Source: Pseudomonas sp. UBA1879 (GTDB taxonomy: Bacteria > Pseudomonadota > Gammaproteobacteria > Pseudomonadales > Pseudomonadaceae). From it: a stretch of 64,000 nucleotides of DNA. Under the pieces are notes generated by a model. The model had not been told where the DNA came from and did not search any database. It worked only from the letters and a program-made list of their open reading frames with translations. Below, piece after piece: positions 16,860 to 25,654 of this stretch (positions are counted from its first letter, which is position 1; each line of letters starts with the position of its first letter). Where the stretch lies: positions 28,102 through 92,101 of the forward strand of contig NZ_DDHJ01000019.1 of assembly GCF_002338065.1 (NCBI RefSeq). Reading direction: 5' to 3'. A program made the position numbers and the translations under genes.

Positions 16860-18074
16860 CTAGGAAATCGCCGTCTTTTTCTCTGATTTGCCAAGGCACA
16901 GCGACAGCACGAACGGCATCCACACCACCATCCACATGGCCCGCGCCCGGCCGAATACGGTGAACACGTCGAACTGCACGGCGACGGTGGCAAACACCCA
17001 GACCATCAGGATCGCCATGCCCAGCGCTTCATTGCGGTGACGCCAGGCACGCCAGCCCAACCATAACCACAACACGATCCACAGCACCGTGAACGGGATG
17101 CCGTATTGCACAGCGGTGTCGAGGATCAGGTTGTGACAATGGCTGAACACGATCCCGGCGGCAGATACTTCGTAGTCACTGCCCAGACCGATGCCCAGCC
17201 AGGGCCGTTGATGGATCAGATCGATGGCGCCTTTGATCAGCACCGTTCGCTCGGAATCGCCCCGCTGCAGAATGGAAGGCTCGAAAATTGCGAGTGCGAC
17301 GGCCGCGAGTAAGGCCATCAGTGCCAGCGTGCGGTAGAAACGTCCGCCCCCCAGCAGCACGACCACCACAGCCACAGCAATCAGCGAAACGATCGCCCCC
17401 CGGCTCCCGGTCATGATGATGAAAGCGACCGAACACGCCTGAAGCAACGCCCAGACAACACGTCCACTGATTTTTTGCGGCCACCATGTGCAACTGAGGA
17501 CCACCAGTGCGGCAATCGTGTAACCAGCGGGGTTGGGGTTGTCCATGAAGCCGCCGAAGCCGTACATGCGGTCGATGCCCCGCATGGGATAGGCAATCAA
17601 GGCCGCCAGCGAATAAAGCCCTGCCAGCCCGCCCCACAGGATCATCATGCTTTGCAAAGGCCGGTTGAACGTCCTTCCCCAGACGATCCAGCCGAGAATC
17701 AGCGTTAGAAAGAACAGCTCGCGTTTGATGATAACCAGGTGTCGCTCGGCCCCGGCGCTCCACGCCAGGGAGGCCAGCGACCACGCGAACAGGAATAGGA
17801 ACAGCCACAATTCCCGTCGATTGAGCACGGTGTGGCGAAACTCATGAAAGTAACGAACGATCAGGTACAGGCAAGGCAGGTAAACGAATGCGGTCAGTAG
17901 CCAGCTGTAGAACTTCATCGTAGGAGTGAGCAAAACCCCGGCGACACTCCAGAACAGACCGACCGCTAGCACCACGCCGGCCACACCTAGATGCTGATTG
18001 ACCGAGCGAAACTGCTCGCTGCCTTGTGAGAACAATCGGCTAACCCACGGCTGATTCTGAAAAGACTGACTCAC
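16860..18074 (-). CDS. waaL: O-antigen ligase family protein WaaL
   Basis: This 404-residue polytopic membrane protein has about 12 hydrophobic segments and a large periplasmic loop near residues 260-320, as in O-antigen ligases. The loop carries the HCHNLILDTAVQYG stretch, with His at the position important in WaaL, and GSRGA follows a membrane segment. WaaL moves undecaprenyl-linked O-antigen onto core-lipid A at the periplasmic face. The gene overlaps wapR by 4 nt (ATGA). Family members also include other polysaccharide ligases, but the LPS core context favours WaaL. Confidence 0.88.
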   Translation of the reverse strand: MSQSFQNQPWVSRLFSQGSEQFRSVNQHLGVAGVVLAVGLFWSVAGVLLTPTMKFYSWLLTAFVYLPCLYLIVRYFHEFRHTVLNRRELWLFLFLFAWSLASLAWSAGAERHLVIIKRELFFLTLILGWIVWGRTFNRPLQSMMILWGGLAGLYSLAALIAYPMRGIDRMYGFGGFMDNPNPAGYTIAALVVLSCTWWPQKISGRVVWALLQACSVAFIIMTGSRGAIVSLIAVAVVVVLLGGGRFYRTLALMALLAAVALAIFEPSILQRGDSERTVLIKGAIDLIHQRPWLGIGLGSDYEVSAAGIVFSHCHNLILDTAVQYGIPFTVLWIVLWLWLGWRAWRHRNEALGMAILMVWVFATVAVQFDVFTVFGRARAMWMVVWMPFVLSLCLGKSEKKTAIS

Positions 18075-18955
18075 TGCGCACCCTTGGGCTTACGGTATTT
18101 GAAGACGAAATGTCTGAACCGTTTCCATGTCACACGGTTCCAGCGGTGCACGGGCACACTGGCGAACAGGCCGCGGGCGAACGTTTTGTCCATCACCACC
18201 GATTCCTTGAGCGCCTTGTTGATGATCGCCAGGCGGCCCGCTTCGTAAGCGGGATTATCCTGATACGCCTCGATGACCTTCAGGTCATAGATCAGCTGAC
18301 TCTTATACGCCGTCTTGGAAATGTTGGTGGCATGACGGCGATACAGCGTGACCCGGTCCGGGAGAATGTGCACCTGATAGCCCGCCTTGGCGATGCGCAG
18401 GGTCATTTGGAAATCCTGGACCTTGATCGTCGGGTCATAGCCGCCGACACGGTCGATGGCTTCGCGCCGGTACATGGCGACTGGGCCTCCGACGGCATAC
18501 GCATCCGCCAGCAACTCATCGAAGCTCCAGCGTTGAACCGGGGCGTGACTGGCCAATTTGTGCTTGAGGGGCCTGCCATTGGAGTCGATGTAGATGACCT
18601 TCGCGCCGAGCAAACCCACTTCAGGGTGTTCCTGCATGTAGCTCACTTGCCGACGTATCCGCCCGGCCAGCATCACGTCATCGGAATCGTGGGTGACCAC
18701 GAGATCGCCTCGGGCATGACGCAAGGCGTGGTTCAGCGCGGCACTGACGCCCTGATTGTCCTGCTGATAAAACTGAAAGTCATGACTGCGGCGCAACGCC
18801 TCGATTTTCTCGGCACTGGCGTCGGTGGAGCCGTCATTGACGACAATCAGTTCGAAATTATCGTAGTCCTGCTTCAGCACACTGAGCAGAGACTCCTCGA
18901 TATAGCGTTCATGGTTGAAGCACGGCACCAAAATCGAGACTAATGGCCATTTCAT
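18071..18955 (-). CDS. wapR: GT2 glycosyltransferase, WapR-like core rhamnosyltransferase
   Basis: This 294-residue GT-A enzyme shows VSILVPCFNHERYIEESLLSVL at the N-terminus, VVNDGSTD and the metal-binding THDSDDVM motif. In PAO1 the gene in this position (wapR, PA5000, from memory) adds the rhamnose that accepts O-antigen, which fits its coupling to waaL. Start ATG 18955 gives MKWPLVSILVPCFN; an in-frame alternative at 19000 lacks similarity. Exact sugar specificity here is inferred from position. Confidence 0.85.
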   Translation of the reverse strand: MKWPLVSILVPCFNHERYIEESLLSVLKQDYDNFELIVVNDGSTDASAEKIEALRRSHDFQFYQQDNQGVSAALNHALRHARGDLVVTHDSDDVMLAGRIRRQVSYMQEHPEVGLLGAKVIYIDSNGRPLKHKLASHAPVQRWSFDELLADAYAVGGPVAMYRREAIDRVGGYDPTIKVQDFQMTLRIAKAGYQVHILPDRVTLYRRHATNISKTAYKSQLIYDLKVIEAYQDNPAYEAGRLAIINKALKESVVMDKTFARGLFASVPVHRWNRVTWKRFRHFVFKYRKPKGAQ

Positions 18956-19084
18956 ACCCGCACTCGATCCTTGGCTTCTGGCAGCGCCTTCAACGGCCAC
19001 ATTTGCGGAGGCTGACGACGAGCGCCCTGGCCACCCGACGTTGTGAAAACTGGCATGCGGAGATCATCTGATTTCAAATTAGTA

Positions 19085-19113
19085 TCATTATTTTCAGCGC
19101 GTAAACCGTTCAA
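19085..19113 (-). promoter_or_regulatory. Candidate sigma-70-type promoter for wapR-waaL
   Basis: On the minus strand TTGAAC (19113-19108) is followed after 17 bp by TAATGA (19090-19085) in a distinctly AT-rich 160-bp gap between ssg and wapR. The -10 match is weak. I see nothing else in this gap. Confidence 0.35.
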
Positions 19114-19114
19114 A

Positions 19115-20071
19115 TCAAATTCCCAACGCTGCCCGCAACTTCTCGAAACCGCTCACAGGCGCCTGCTCGCGCAATGCCGGTTCAAGCTCACGCACGATGC
19201 GTGCACCGATCGCCCCGAATCCAAACTGAGACACTGCCAGATCGCGCCCGTTGACCGCAATACGCTCGGCAAGACTTGGGTCATCACGCAAGATCGCGAG
19301 TTTTTTCTGCAACTGGGGGATGTCGCGGTAAAACACCACGTTGTGCATGTCCTGCAGGCCCAATGCGCGGCTTTCATCCTCTCCTTGATCATAGGCAAAC
19401 AGCACGCATCCGCAGGCCATCGCTTCGAAATTCTTGATCATGAATTCACCCATACCGACGTCCGCGCTGACGAAAAAGCGGATTCGGTTCAGGGTGTCGC
19501 TGTATTCCTGACCCGACTTGGTGCGGGTAACCAGTAGTTTCTCGACTTGCCCCAGTTCGTCGAGCAGCGCCTTGCGGCCGCTATAGGCCACGCTGTTGGT
19601 GCTGCCGACGAACGCCAGCTCGATATCCCGCTCACGGCCCTGATCGCTGAGCAGCGTCTGATCATAGCCTTTGGGCACGAACACCGCGTCGAAACCCTCT
19701 TCGCGCAGGCGTTCACTGACCACAAAACCCGAGCTGAGGACGCGCACCCACGGCAGCTTGCGGTAATGGGCGCTGAATTTTCCGGTGTATTTGCAGGGGA
19801 TGTAGTTCTGATAGGCGTCGTGTTCGAGAATCACCAGATTGGGAACGGTGCGAATGAAGCTCGCCTGACGGATTTCCTGCTTGAAGCGAAGGAAAAACAC
19901 GATGCGGTCATATCGCTTCACGTCCACGTGTTGGCGGAAATAGCGGCGCAGGTTGCGCTGCTCGTCGGAGGTCAGCCAACGCAGGTCGCAATCGCAGTGG
20001 GCTGCGACGCCTTCGTACAGACGATCCAGAATCGCGCGTTGCTCTTTCTGAACCAGAAACAGAACCTTCAT
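19115..20071 (-). CDS. ssg: Cell-surface polysaccharide glycosyltransferase Ssg-like
   Basis: This 318-residue protein starts MKVLFLVQKEQRAILDRLYE at ATG 20071. It has the two-domain look of a GT-B glycosyltransferase, with a C-terminal GEFMIKNFEAMACGCVLFAYDQGED stretch that resembles the nucleotide-sugar-binding loop of glycosyl-transfer family 1. Position between wapR and dnpA matches ssg (PA5001, from memory), which is needed for normal LPS and surface polysaccharide. The sugar transferred is unknown. It lies 68 bp downstream of dnpA on the same strand. Confidence 0.82.
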   Translation of the reverse strand: MKVLFLVQKEQRAILDRLYEGVAAHCDCDLRWLTSDEQRNLRRYFRQHVDVKRYDRIVFFLRFKQEIRQASFIRTVPNLVILEHDAYQNYIPCKYTGKFSAHYRKLPWVRVLSSGFVVSERLREEGFDAVFVPKGYDQTLLSDQGRERDIELAFVGSTNSVAYSGRKALLDELGQVEKLLVTRTKSGQEYSDTLNRIRFFVSADVGMGEFMIKNFEAMACGCVLFAYDQGEDESRALGLQDMHNVVFYRDIPQLQKKLAILRDDPSLAERIAVNGRDLAVSQFGFGAIGARIVRELEPALREQAPVSGFEKLRAALGI

Positions 20072-20139
20072 GGGCTTCCTTTTAAAACCAGATCACGACG
20101 TGCCCGGCCACTCAATCGCCATCGGGTCGTCGAAGGCAC

Positions 20140-21552
20140 TCAGAGCTCCTTGCGCCAGAACAGTTCGTGTCGGCGCACGGCTTTTCTGAAAAATTCGTTT
20201 TCGCCTTCCGCCGGCCAACGACGGCCGGCCAACCGCTTCTGCAGCCAGCGCCGGATACGACGTTTGAACGGGGCCGGCGGCTGCAGGTCATGCATCATAC
20301 CCAAGGCCATGGCCTTGTCTCGTTGTCGTTCGAGGTCGAGTTCGATGCTGTAGGGCACGAGTTCCTGCCCGGCGTCGAACACGGGCGGCAGCGCGACCCC
20401 GCTATAGACATCGCCCATTGGCCAACGATCATTATCGTGAAGATGATTTGCGTAGCCGAGTATCACGCTCGGTTGCCACGCCAGTCCTTGTAATGCCTCA
20501 AGCACCGCTGCCTGTGAGCAGACGTGGTCTGGATGCGGGTCGATGGTGGCGTGGGGCATGACCAACACGTTTGGCCTGGCTGCCAACAGCAAGGCGCGCA
20601 AATCGGCAATCAGGTTATTCCAGGTCGGCGCGCCGTCGGCATCACCGGGCAATGTCAGGCTATTGAACTGGCGGAACAGCCGCGTATCGCTCAGATCCGC
20701 TTCGCGAGAGGCAATCGGCTGGTCAGGGGCCGCTTGCATGGCAGGCAATTGAAGGCAGAAGTAGCCCAACTGTACGCAGCGGGATTCCGGCACGCCTGCC
20801 CAGCGAGGCACGGTAATGCTGTCCCAGGCACGCAATCGGCCTTTGACTCGCGCGGCTTCGGCCGGGGCCATCCCCATTTGCTGGTAGTGTTCGGCCTCGA
20901 TTTCGCCTGCCGTGAGGGTGACGATCCAGCTCTCGTCGGCCTGGCTGTAGAGGCCGAACGCCGCCAGTTCGGCGTCATCGGCGTGAGGCGCGATGACCAT
21001 CACCCGTTCACGGCGGGCGTCGGCATGGGCGAACGACCACAGCCGGGGTTGCCCCTGAACGCTGCAGCGGCGTCCGCGAATGCGCAATGCGCCGGCGTTG
21101 AGCGCCGTGCCGAAGCCTGTGAGATTGAGGAAACGCAGGCCGTTCACGCCCCGCTCGAAGGTCTGAATGTCGTGCAGCGCGCCGCTTCCTATCAACTCGA
21201 CCGCAGGATCGAGGAAGCGTCCCAGCCAGGAACTGTTGACCGGCAGCGCCAATATCAAGGTCTCGGTACCGGTGAGCACAGGCAATTGATCGACCACCAG
21301 CCGGTCGCCGTTCAGCCTGACGCCCGCCACCTCGTTCTTCTCGGGGAGCTGATACTGGTAGTCATCGCTTGGCGAATAAAACAGATGGTCCGAAAACCAT
21401 GCCTCGTGGGCGATCCAGCCCAGCAACGCGAGCACCAACGGCAACCACCAGGCGACCAGAATGCCGACCAGTAGCAAGATCGCCAACGCCACCAACAACG
21501 CCACGCGCTTGTTGCGGCGGTGGCGTCTAAGCAGTTCTTGTTTACGGCTCAA
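20140..21552 (-). CDS. dnpA: PIG-L family de-N-acetylase DnpA-like
   Basis: This 470-residue protein has an N-terminal membrane hairpin (VALLVALAILLLVGILVAWWLPLVLALLGWIA) and then a PIG-L/LmbE deacetylase domain. The metal-binding VIAPHADDAELAAFG (HxDD) is near residue 190, and PHATIDPHPDHV lies further on. DnpA (PA5002) is reported in P. aeruginosa as a de-N-acetylase in the LPS cluster that affects antibiotic persistence. I chose TTG 21552, which overlaps the mig-14-like stop as TTGA and yields MSRKQELLRRHRRN; a TTG at 21582 is also in frame. Substrate is probably an N-acetyl sugar of core or surface polysaccharide. Confidence 0.85.
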   Translation of the reverse strand: MSRKQELLRRHRRNKRVALLVALAILLLVGILVAWWLPLVLALLGWIAHEAWFSDHLFYSPSDDYQYQLPEKNEVAGVRLNGDRLVVDQLPVLTGTETLILALPVNSSWLGRFLDPAVELIGSGALHDIQTFERGVNGLRFLNLTGFGTALNAGALRIRGRRCSVQGQPRLWSFAHADARRERVMVIAPHADDAELAAFGLYSQADESWIVTLTAGEIEAEHYQQMGMAPAEAARVKGRLRAWDSITVPRWAGVPESRCVQLGYFCLQLPAMQAAPDQPIASREADLSDTRLFRQFNSLTLPGDADGAPTWNNLIADLRALLLAARPNVLVMPHATIDPHPDHVCSQAAVLEALQGLAWQPSVILGYANHLHDNDRWPMGDVYSGVALPPVFDAGQELVPYSIELDLERQRDKAMALGMMHDLQPPAPFKRRIRRWLQKRLAGRRWPAEGENEFFRKAVRRHELFWRKEL

Positions 21553-22445
21553 CGTTGAAATACCGGTACGGGGTTGCACCAACGATCCTTGTATTCACGA
21601 TCGGCGCGACCAAAGGAAAAACGCAGCGCCTTGCCCCGCGCTCGCGCGTCTTCCCAGGCGCTTTGGGTGTTAAGAAAGCTCAACACGCTGCCGGGGCTGA
21701 AATCGCGGGTTTCGGGGTCGACGCCGCCGTTGACATATTCGATGCTGATCCATTCCGGCGCTTCGACGCGGTAGATCAGTTGGATGGCAATCGGCGCATC
21801 GTTGAGAAAGATCACCGAGCCGATCAGCAAATCGCGCAGCAGCTCGACGACGTCCGCCATGCGCTCGGCACCTGTAGCGGCGAACCCCCAGCGTCGCTGA
21901 AACAGATCGCAATACATGCGGGCAATTTCGTCACTGCTGAAGTCGGTGATCGGGCGCACCACGCCGCCCGCCTCTTCCAGCAGGCGCAACTCGCGGCGCT
22001 GGTTGTAGCGGAATTTTTTCGACAGGTCTTCGGGAGTGCGGGCCATGGCCAGGGATTCGGCCTGTACGTGAAGCTCGACGAAGCGGCCCTGATTCAGGTC
22101 CGAGAGGTACCGACCACGATGGCGCAGCGGGGCTTGAGCATCGGCCGCTGCAGGCAGGATCAACTCGGCATTGCCCAGATCGAACAGCCCTTTTTTACCC
22201 TGGCTTTTCAGCACGTCCTTGGAGAGCGCCAACGAACGTCCCCATGTCGGAATCGCAGCGCTCACTTCTCCGTTTTGCGACCATCCAAGATAACGCACCG
22301 GGATATTGGCCAATCCGGCCAGGCGCTCCACCACGAGGGGATGCGTCGCGACACTGCCGCCGAACCGCTCCCACGCTCCTCGATAAGCGGCCGCGTCGAT
22401 GGCTGTCCAGCCACGTTCTCGCCAGGCTTGAAAACGATTGAGCAT
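21549..22445 (-). CDS. Mig-14 family protein (GNAT-like fold)
   Basis: This 298-residue protein carries features of the Mig-14 family: WSQNGEVSAAIPTWGRSLALSK, LSKKFRYNQRRELRLLEEAGG, MYCDLFQRRWGF and a C-terminal KALRFSFGRADREYKDRWCNP. Mig-14 of Salmonella and its P. aeruginosa homologue (PA5003) contribute to resistance against cationic antimicrobial peptides. It overlaps wapH by ATGA and dnpA by TTGA, so it is coupled to LPS core genes. Catalytic activity is not established for the family; the fold resembles GNAT acyltransferases. Confidence 0.82.
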   Translation of the reverse strand: MLNRFQAWRERGWTAIDAAAYRGAWERFGGSVATHPLVVERLAGLANIPVRYLGWSQNGEVSAAIPTWGRSLALSKDVLKSQGKKGLFDLGNAELILPAAADAQAPLRHRGRYLSDLNQGRFVELHVQAESLAMARTPEDLSKKFRYNQRRELRLLEEAGGVVRPITDFSSDEIARMYCDLFQRRWGFAATGAERMADVVELLRDLLIGSVIFLNDAPIAIQLIYRVEAPEWISIEYVNGGVDPETRDFSPGSVLSFLNTQSAWEDARARGKALRFSFGRADREYKDRWCNPVPVFQR

Positions 22446-23575
22446 CAGGACTCCGCAGTCAGGTCGGTGACCTGCGGCAGACGCCAGAAGACCTTGCGAA
22501 CGGCCTCGTCGGAGAACCGATCACGCAACCGACCCAGCATCATTTCTGCGCAGGACTGCCGTTGCTCGGCATCCAGGCGCGACAGGTGCGTCAGCCCTTG
22601 GGCCAGATGCTCGACGTCGCCCAGCGGAAACAGAATGCCTACGCCTTCGACCACTTCTTTGGCGCCGCCCGCTGCAGTGGCGATGACTGGCACGCCTGCC
22701 ACCATGGCCTCCAGCAACACCATGCCGAAAGGTTCGTGATCGGAGCTGAGGGCGAAGGCATCGAACGCTTTGAAGTACCGACTGGCCTGCGGGACTTGGC
22801 CGAGGAGCAGAACCTGCCGACCAATGCCCAGCTCCATCGCCAGTTCCTTCAAGTCCTGCTCCAGACGGCCTTTGCCGAGAATCACCAATTGGCTTTCGGC
22901 GGGCAGGTCGGGAAGCGCCTGGGCGAAACCACGCAGCAGCGTGGCTTGGTCCTTGTCCGGGTGCAGGCGGCCAACGTTTCCGACGACCCAGGCGTCTTGC
23001 TCCAGGCCCAACGCTTCGCGGGCCTCCTCGCGTGGCACCTGATTCGCCACGAGTTGGTCGATGTCGATGCGGTTGTAGAGCGTTTGAATACGCCCCGTCG
23101 GCCATTTGGGGAGGCATTTGCGCAGGTCGTCCCGCACTGCGTCGGACACGCCCAGCAGGCTCAAGCGCATGCGAAACAGATGTGCGAACAGTTTGCGGCT
23201 GCGACGCTCATAGTCGCCAAAGGCGTGATGCACACCGATAACGGGCAGGCGGGTGCCCAGCAGCGCGATGTAGATCGGCTTGAACCGGTGAGCAATGCAG
23301 AACACGAAATCTCGGGAAGCGGCGATTTTGCGCAGGTCGCGAATGGCGCCCAGCTTGAGGCCACGAATGGCCTTGGAGCTGTATTCCATGAACAGGACGT
23401 CGTCGGAGGCGCAGCCCGCCGCCACGTCAGGATCGGCAGCGCCGGTCAGGAATACCGTGGTAACACGGTATCCCTTGCCGGCGAACAGGCTGGCGTATTG
23501 ACGGGCACAGTCGAGAAACGGCCCGTCATAGCCGTGGCAGAACTGCAACACATGGCGCTCAGCCGAGCGTGTCAT
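22445..23575 (-). CDS. wapH: GT4-type core glycosyltransferase WapH-like
   Basis: This 376-residue GT-B enzyme shows VGNVGRLHPDKDQATLLRGFA and the C-terminal EPFGMVLLEAMVAGVPVIATAAGGAKEVV signature of glycosyltransferase family 4. By position it equals wapH (PA5004), proposed to add glucose to the outer core. It overlaps the carbamoyltransferase gene by 17 nt and the mig-14-like gene by 4 nt on the minus strand. Start ATG 23575. Acceptor and donor are inferred from synteny. Confidence 0.87.
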   Translation of the reverse strand: MTRSAERHVLQFCHGYDGPFLDCARQYASLFAGKGYRVTTVFLTGAADPDVAAGCASDDVLFMEYSSKAIRGLKLGAIRDLRKIAASRDFVFCIAHRFKPIYIALLGTRLPVIGVHHAFGDYERRSRKLFAHLFRMRLSLLGVSDAVRDDLRKCLPKWPTGRIQTLYNRIDIDQLVANQVPREEAREALGLEQDAWVVGNVGRLHPDKDQATLLRGFAQALPDLPAESQLVILGKGRLEQDLKELAMELGIGRQVLLLGQVPQASRYFKAFDAFALSSDHEPFGMVLLEAMVAGVPVIATAAGGAKEVVEGVGILFPLGDVEHLAQGLTHLSRLDAEQRQSCAEMMLGRLRDRFSDEAVRKVFWRLPQVTDLTAES

Positions 23576-25316
23576 AGCTGTCCGCGCCGTCTTTGACCAC
23601 CAGGATGTCTTCCATGATCAGGTATTGCAGATCCGAGCCGAAGAACATGTTCAGGGCGTCGGTGGGCGAGCAGATCATCGGTTCGCCGCGACGGTTGAGC
23701 GAGGTGTTCAACGACACCCCGTTGCCTGTCAGGTTTTCCAGCGCTTTCATCATGTCGTAGTAGCGAGGGTTGTACTCGCGCTTCAGCACCTGGGCACGGG
23801 ACGTGCCGTCTTCGTGAACGACTTCCGGCACGCGGGTCTTCCACTCTTCTGCGACTTCGAAGGTGAAGGTCATGAACGGCGCGGGGTGATCGATCTTGAT
23901 CATCTGCGGCGCCACGGTGTCGAGCATCGACGGGCAGAAAGGCCTCCAGCGCTCGCGGAACTTGATCTGGTGGTTGATGCGGTCGGCCACGCCAGCCACG
24001 CTCGGGCAACCGATGATGGAACGACCGCCCAACGCGCGCGGGCCAAACTCCATGCGACCCTGGAACCAGGCGACGGGGTTGCCATCAACCATGATCTTGG
24101 CGATCTGCTCCGGCATGTTCTCGAGCTTGCGCCATTTTGGCTGACTAGGATGACGGGCGCAGGCTGCGATGACGTCTTCGTTGCTGTACGAAGGGCCAAG
24201 GTAGACGTGTTCCATCTTCTCGACCGGCACCCCACGCGCATGCGACACATACGCAGCAGCACCGACCGCCGTACCGGCATCACCGGACGCGGGCTGAACG
24301 AACAGCTCCTTGACCTCCGGACGAGCGATGATCTTCTGATTCAGCTTCACGTTCAGCGCGCAGCCGCCGGCGAAGGCAATCTTGCCCGTCTCCTTGAGGA
24401 TGTCGCCCAGGTAGTGATCCATCATCTGCAGCGCCAGCTTCTCGAACAGCGCCTGCATGCTCGCCGCGTAATGGATGTATGGCTCGTCAGCGATATCGCC
24501 TTCGCGCTTCGGACCCAGCCACTCGATCAGCTTCGGCGAAAAATAGAAACCCTTGCCCTTCTCTTTATAACGGCGCAGACCAATGACGTTGGCATACTCG
24601 GTGTTGATCACCAGTTCGCCATTTTCGAAGCTGGCCAGCCGCGAGAAGTCGTACTTGGTCGCGTCACCGTAAGGCGCCATGCCCATGACCTTGAATTCGC
24701 CGTCGAGCATTTCGAAGCCGAGGAATTCGGTGATCGCGCCATACAGACCGCCGAGCGAATCCGGGTCGTAGAATTCCTTGATCTTGTGGATCTTGCCGTT
24801 TTCGCCATACCCGAAGAAGGTCGTGGCGTACTCGCCTTTGCCGTCGATGCCGAGAATCGCCGTTTTCTCTTTGAAACCCGAACAGTGATAGGCGCTGGAG
24901 GCATGAGCCAGGTGGTGCTCGACAGGCTCGATCTTGATTTTCTTCGGGTCGAAACCCAGTTGCTCAAGGCACCAGACAATCTTGTTGCGATAGCGCTTGT
25001 AGCGACGATTGCCCATCAGGATGGCGTCGAGCGCACGGTCCGGGGCGTACCAGTAACGCTTGGCGTAGTGCCAGCGGGCTTCGCCGAACAGGCTGATCGG
25101 GGCGAACGGGATGGCCACCACGTCAACATCGGAGGGTTTGATGCCGGCTTGTTCGAGGCAGAACTTCGCAGACTCGTAAGGCATGCGGTTCTTTGCATGC
25201 TTGTCGCGCACGAAACGCTCTTCTTCGGCGGCTGCAATCAGCTTGCCGTCGATGTACAGCGCTGCGGAAGGATCATGGCTAAGGGCGCCGGACAGGCCAA
25301 GGATCGTCAATGCCAC
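23559..25316 (-). CDS. LPS core carbamoyltransferase (NodU/CmcH family)
   Basis: This 585-residue enzyme of the NodU/CmcH/HypF-related family uses carbamoyl phosphate and ATP. N-terminal family stretches are LGLSGALSHDPSAALYIDGKLIAAAEEERFVRDKH and HHLAHASSAYHCSGF (metal-binding His residues). FAGGCALNVKLNQKI and the C-terminal GEPMICSPTDALNMFFGSDLQYLIM are also typical. In Pseudomonas this enzyme (PA5005, called WapO in some reviews) is thought to carbamoylate a core heptose. The start is GTG 25316 with AGAGG upstream. It is the first gene of an overlapping minus-strand run. Confidence 0.92.
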   Translation of the reverse strand: MALTILGLSGALSHDPSAALYIDGKLIAAAEEERFVRDKHAKNRMPYESAKFCLEQAGIKPSDVDVVAIPFAPISLFGEARWHYAKRYWYAPDRALDAILMGNRRYKRYRNKIVWCLEQLGFDPKKIKIEPVEHHLAHASSAYHCSGFKEKTAILGIDGKGEYATTFFGYGENGKIHKIKEFYDPDSLGGLYGAITEFLGFEMLDGEFKVMGMAPYGDATKYDFSRLASFENGELVINTEYANVIGLRRYKEKGKGFYFSPKLIEWLGPKREGDIADEPYIHYAASMQALFEKLALQMMDHYLGDILKETGKIAFAGGCALNVKLNQKIIARPEVKELFVQPASGDAGTAVGAAAYVSHARGVPVEKMEHVYLGPSYSNEDVIAACARHPSQPKWRKLENMPEQIAKIMVDGNPVAWFQGRMEFGPRALGGRSIIGCPSVAGVADRINHQIKFRERWRPFCPSMLDTVAPQMIKIDHPAPFMTFTFEVAEEWKTRVPEVVHEDGTSRAQVLKREYNPRYYDMMKALENLTGNGVSLNTSLNRRGEPMICSPTDALNMFFGSDLQYLIMEDILVVKDGADSYDTLG

Positions 25317-25654
25317 TAGGGTCTAGCCTCTCAAAGTCTGCAAGCAGGCGTCGCGCGCCTGACAAATAGGGTGCGCCCGGCACAGGGCGGCGGGCAGCTA
25401 AAGGGCGGGATTATAGCGTAATGAACTGCGATATGGCGCGGGGCAAGCGAAACCGATTCAGGAGGCGCAGCAACGCTGACGTGGCGCAATCATCCCTGTA
25501 AGGACGGTCATTATCGGAAACGTCGCTTCGCAACGTGCACTACATATCTACCACCACGTCCCGTCTGACACGTGATTGATTCGCTCCATGAATCACGCGG
25601 CCTGCCCGCGCCATGGATGCCCCGACGAACAGGGCGAATCAGGAACACGACATC
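25317..25654. other. 338-bp intergenic region between carbamoyltransferase and toxin genes
   Basis: This gap separates divergent genes. On the minus strand a perfect -10 hexamer TATAAT lies at 25415-25410, about 95 nt upstream of the carbamoyltransferase start, but no good -35 is visible. No convincing promoter or operator was seen for the plus-strand toxin gene, and no repeat or att-like sequence was found. Confidence 0.5.
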
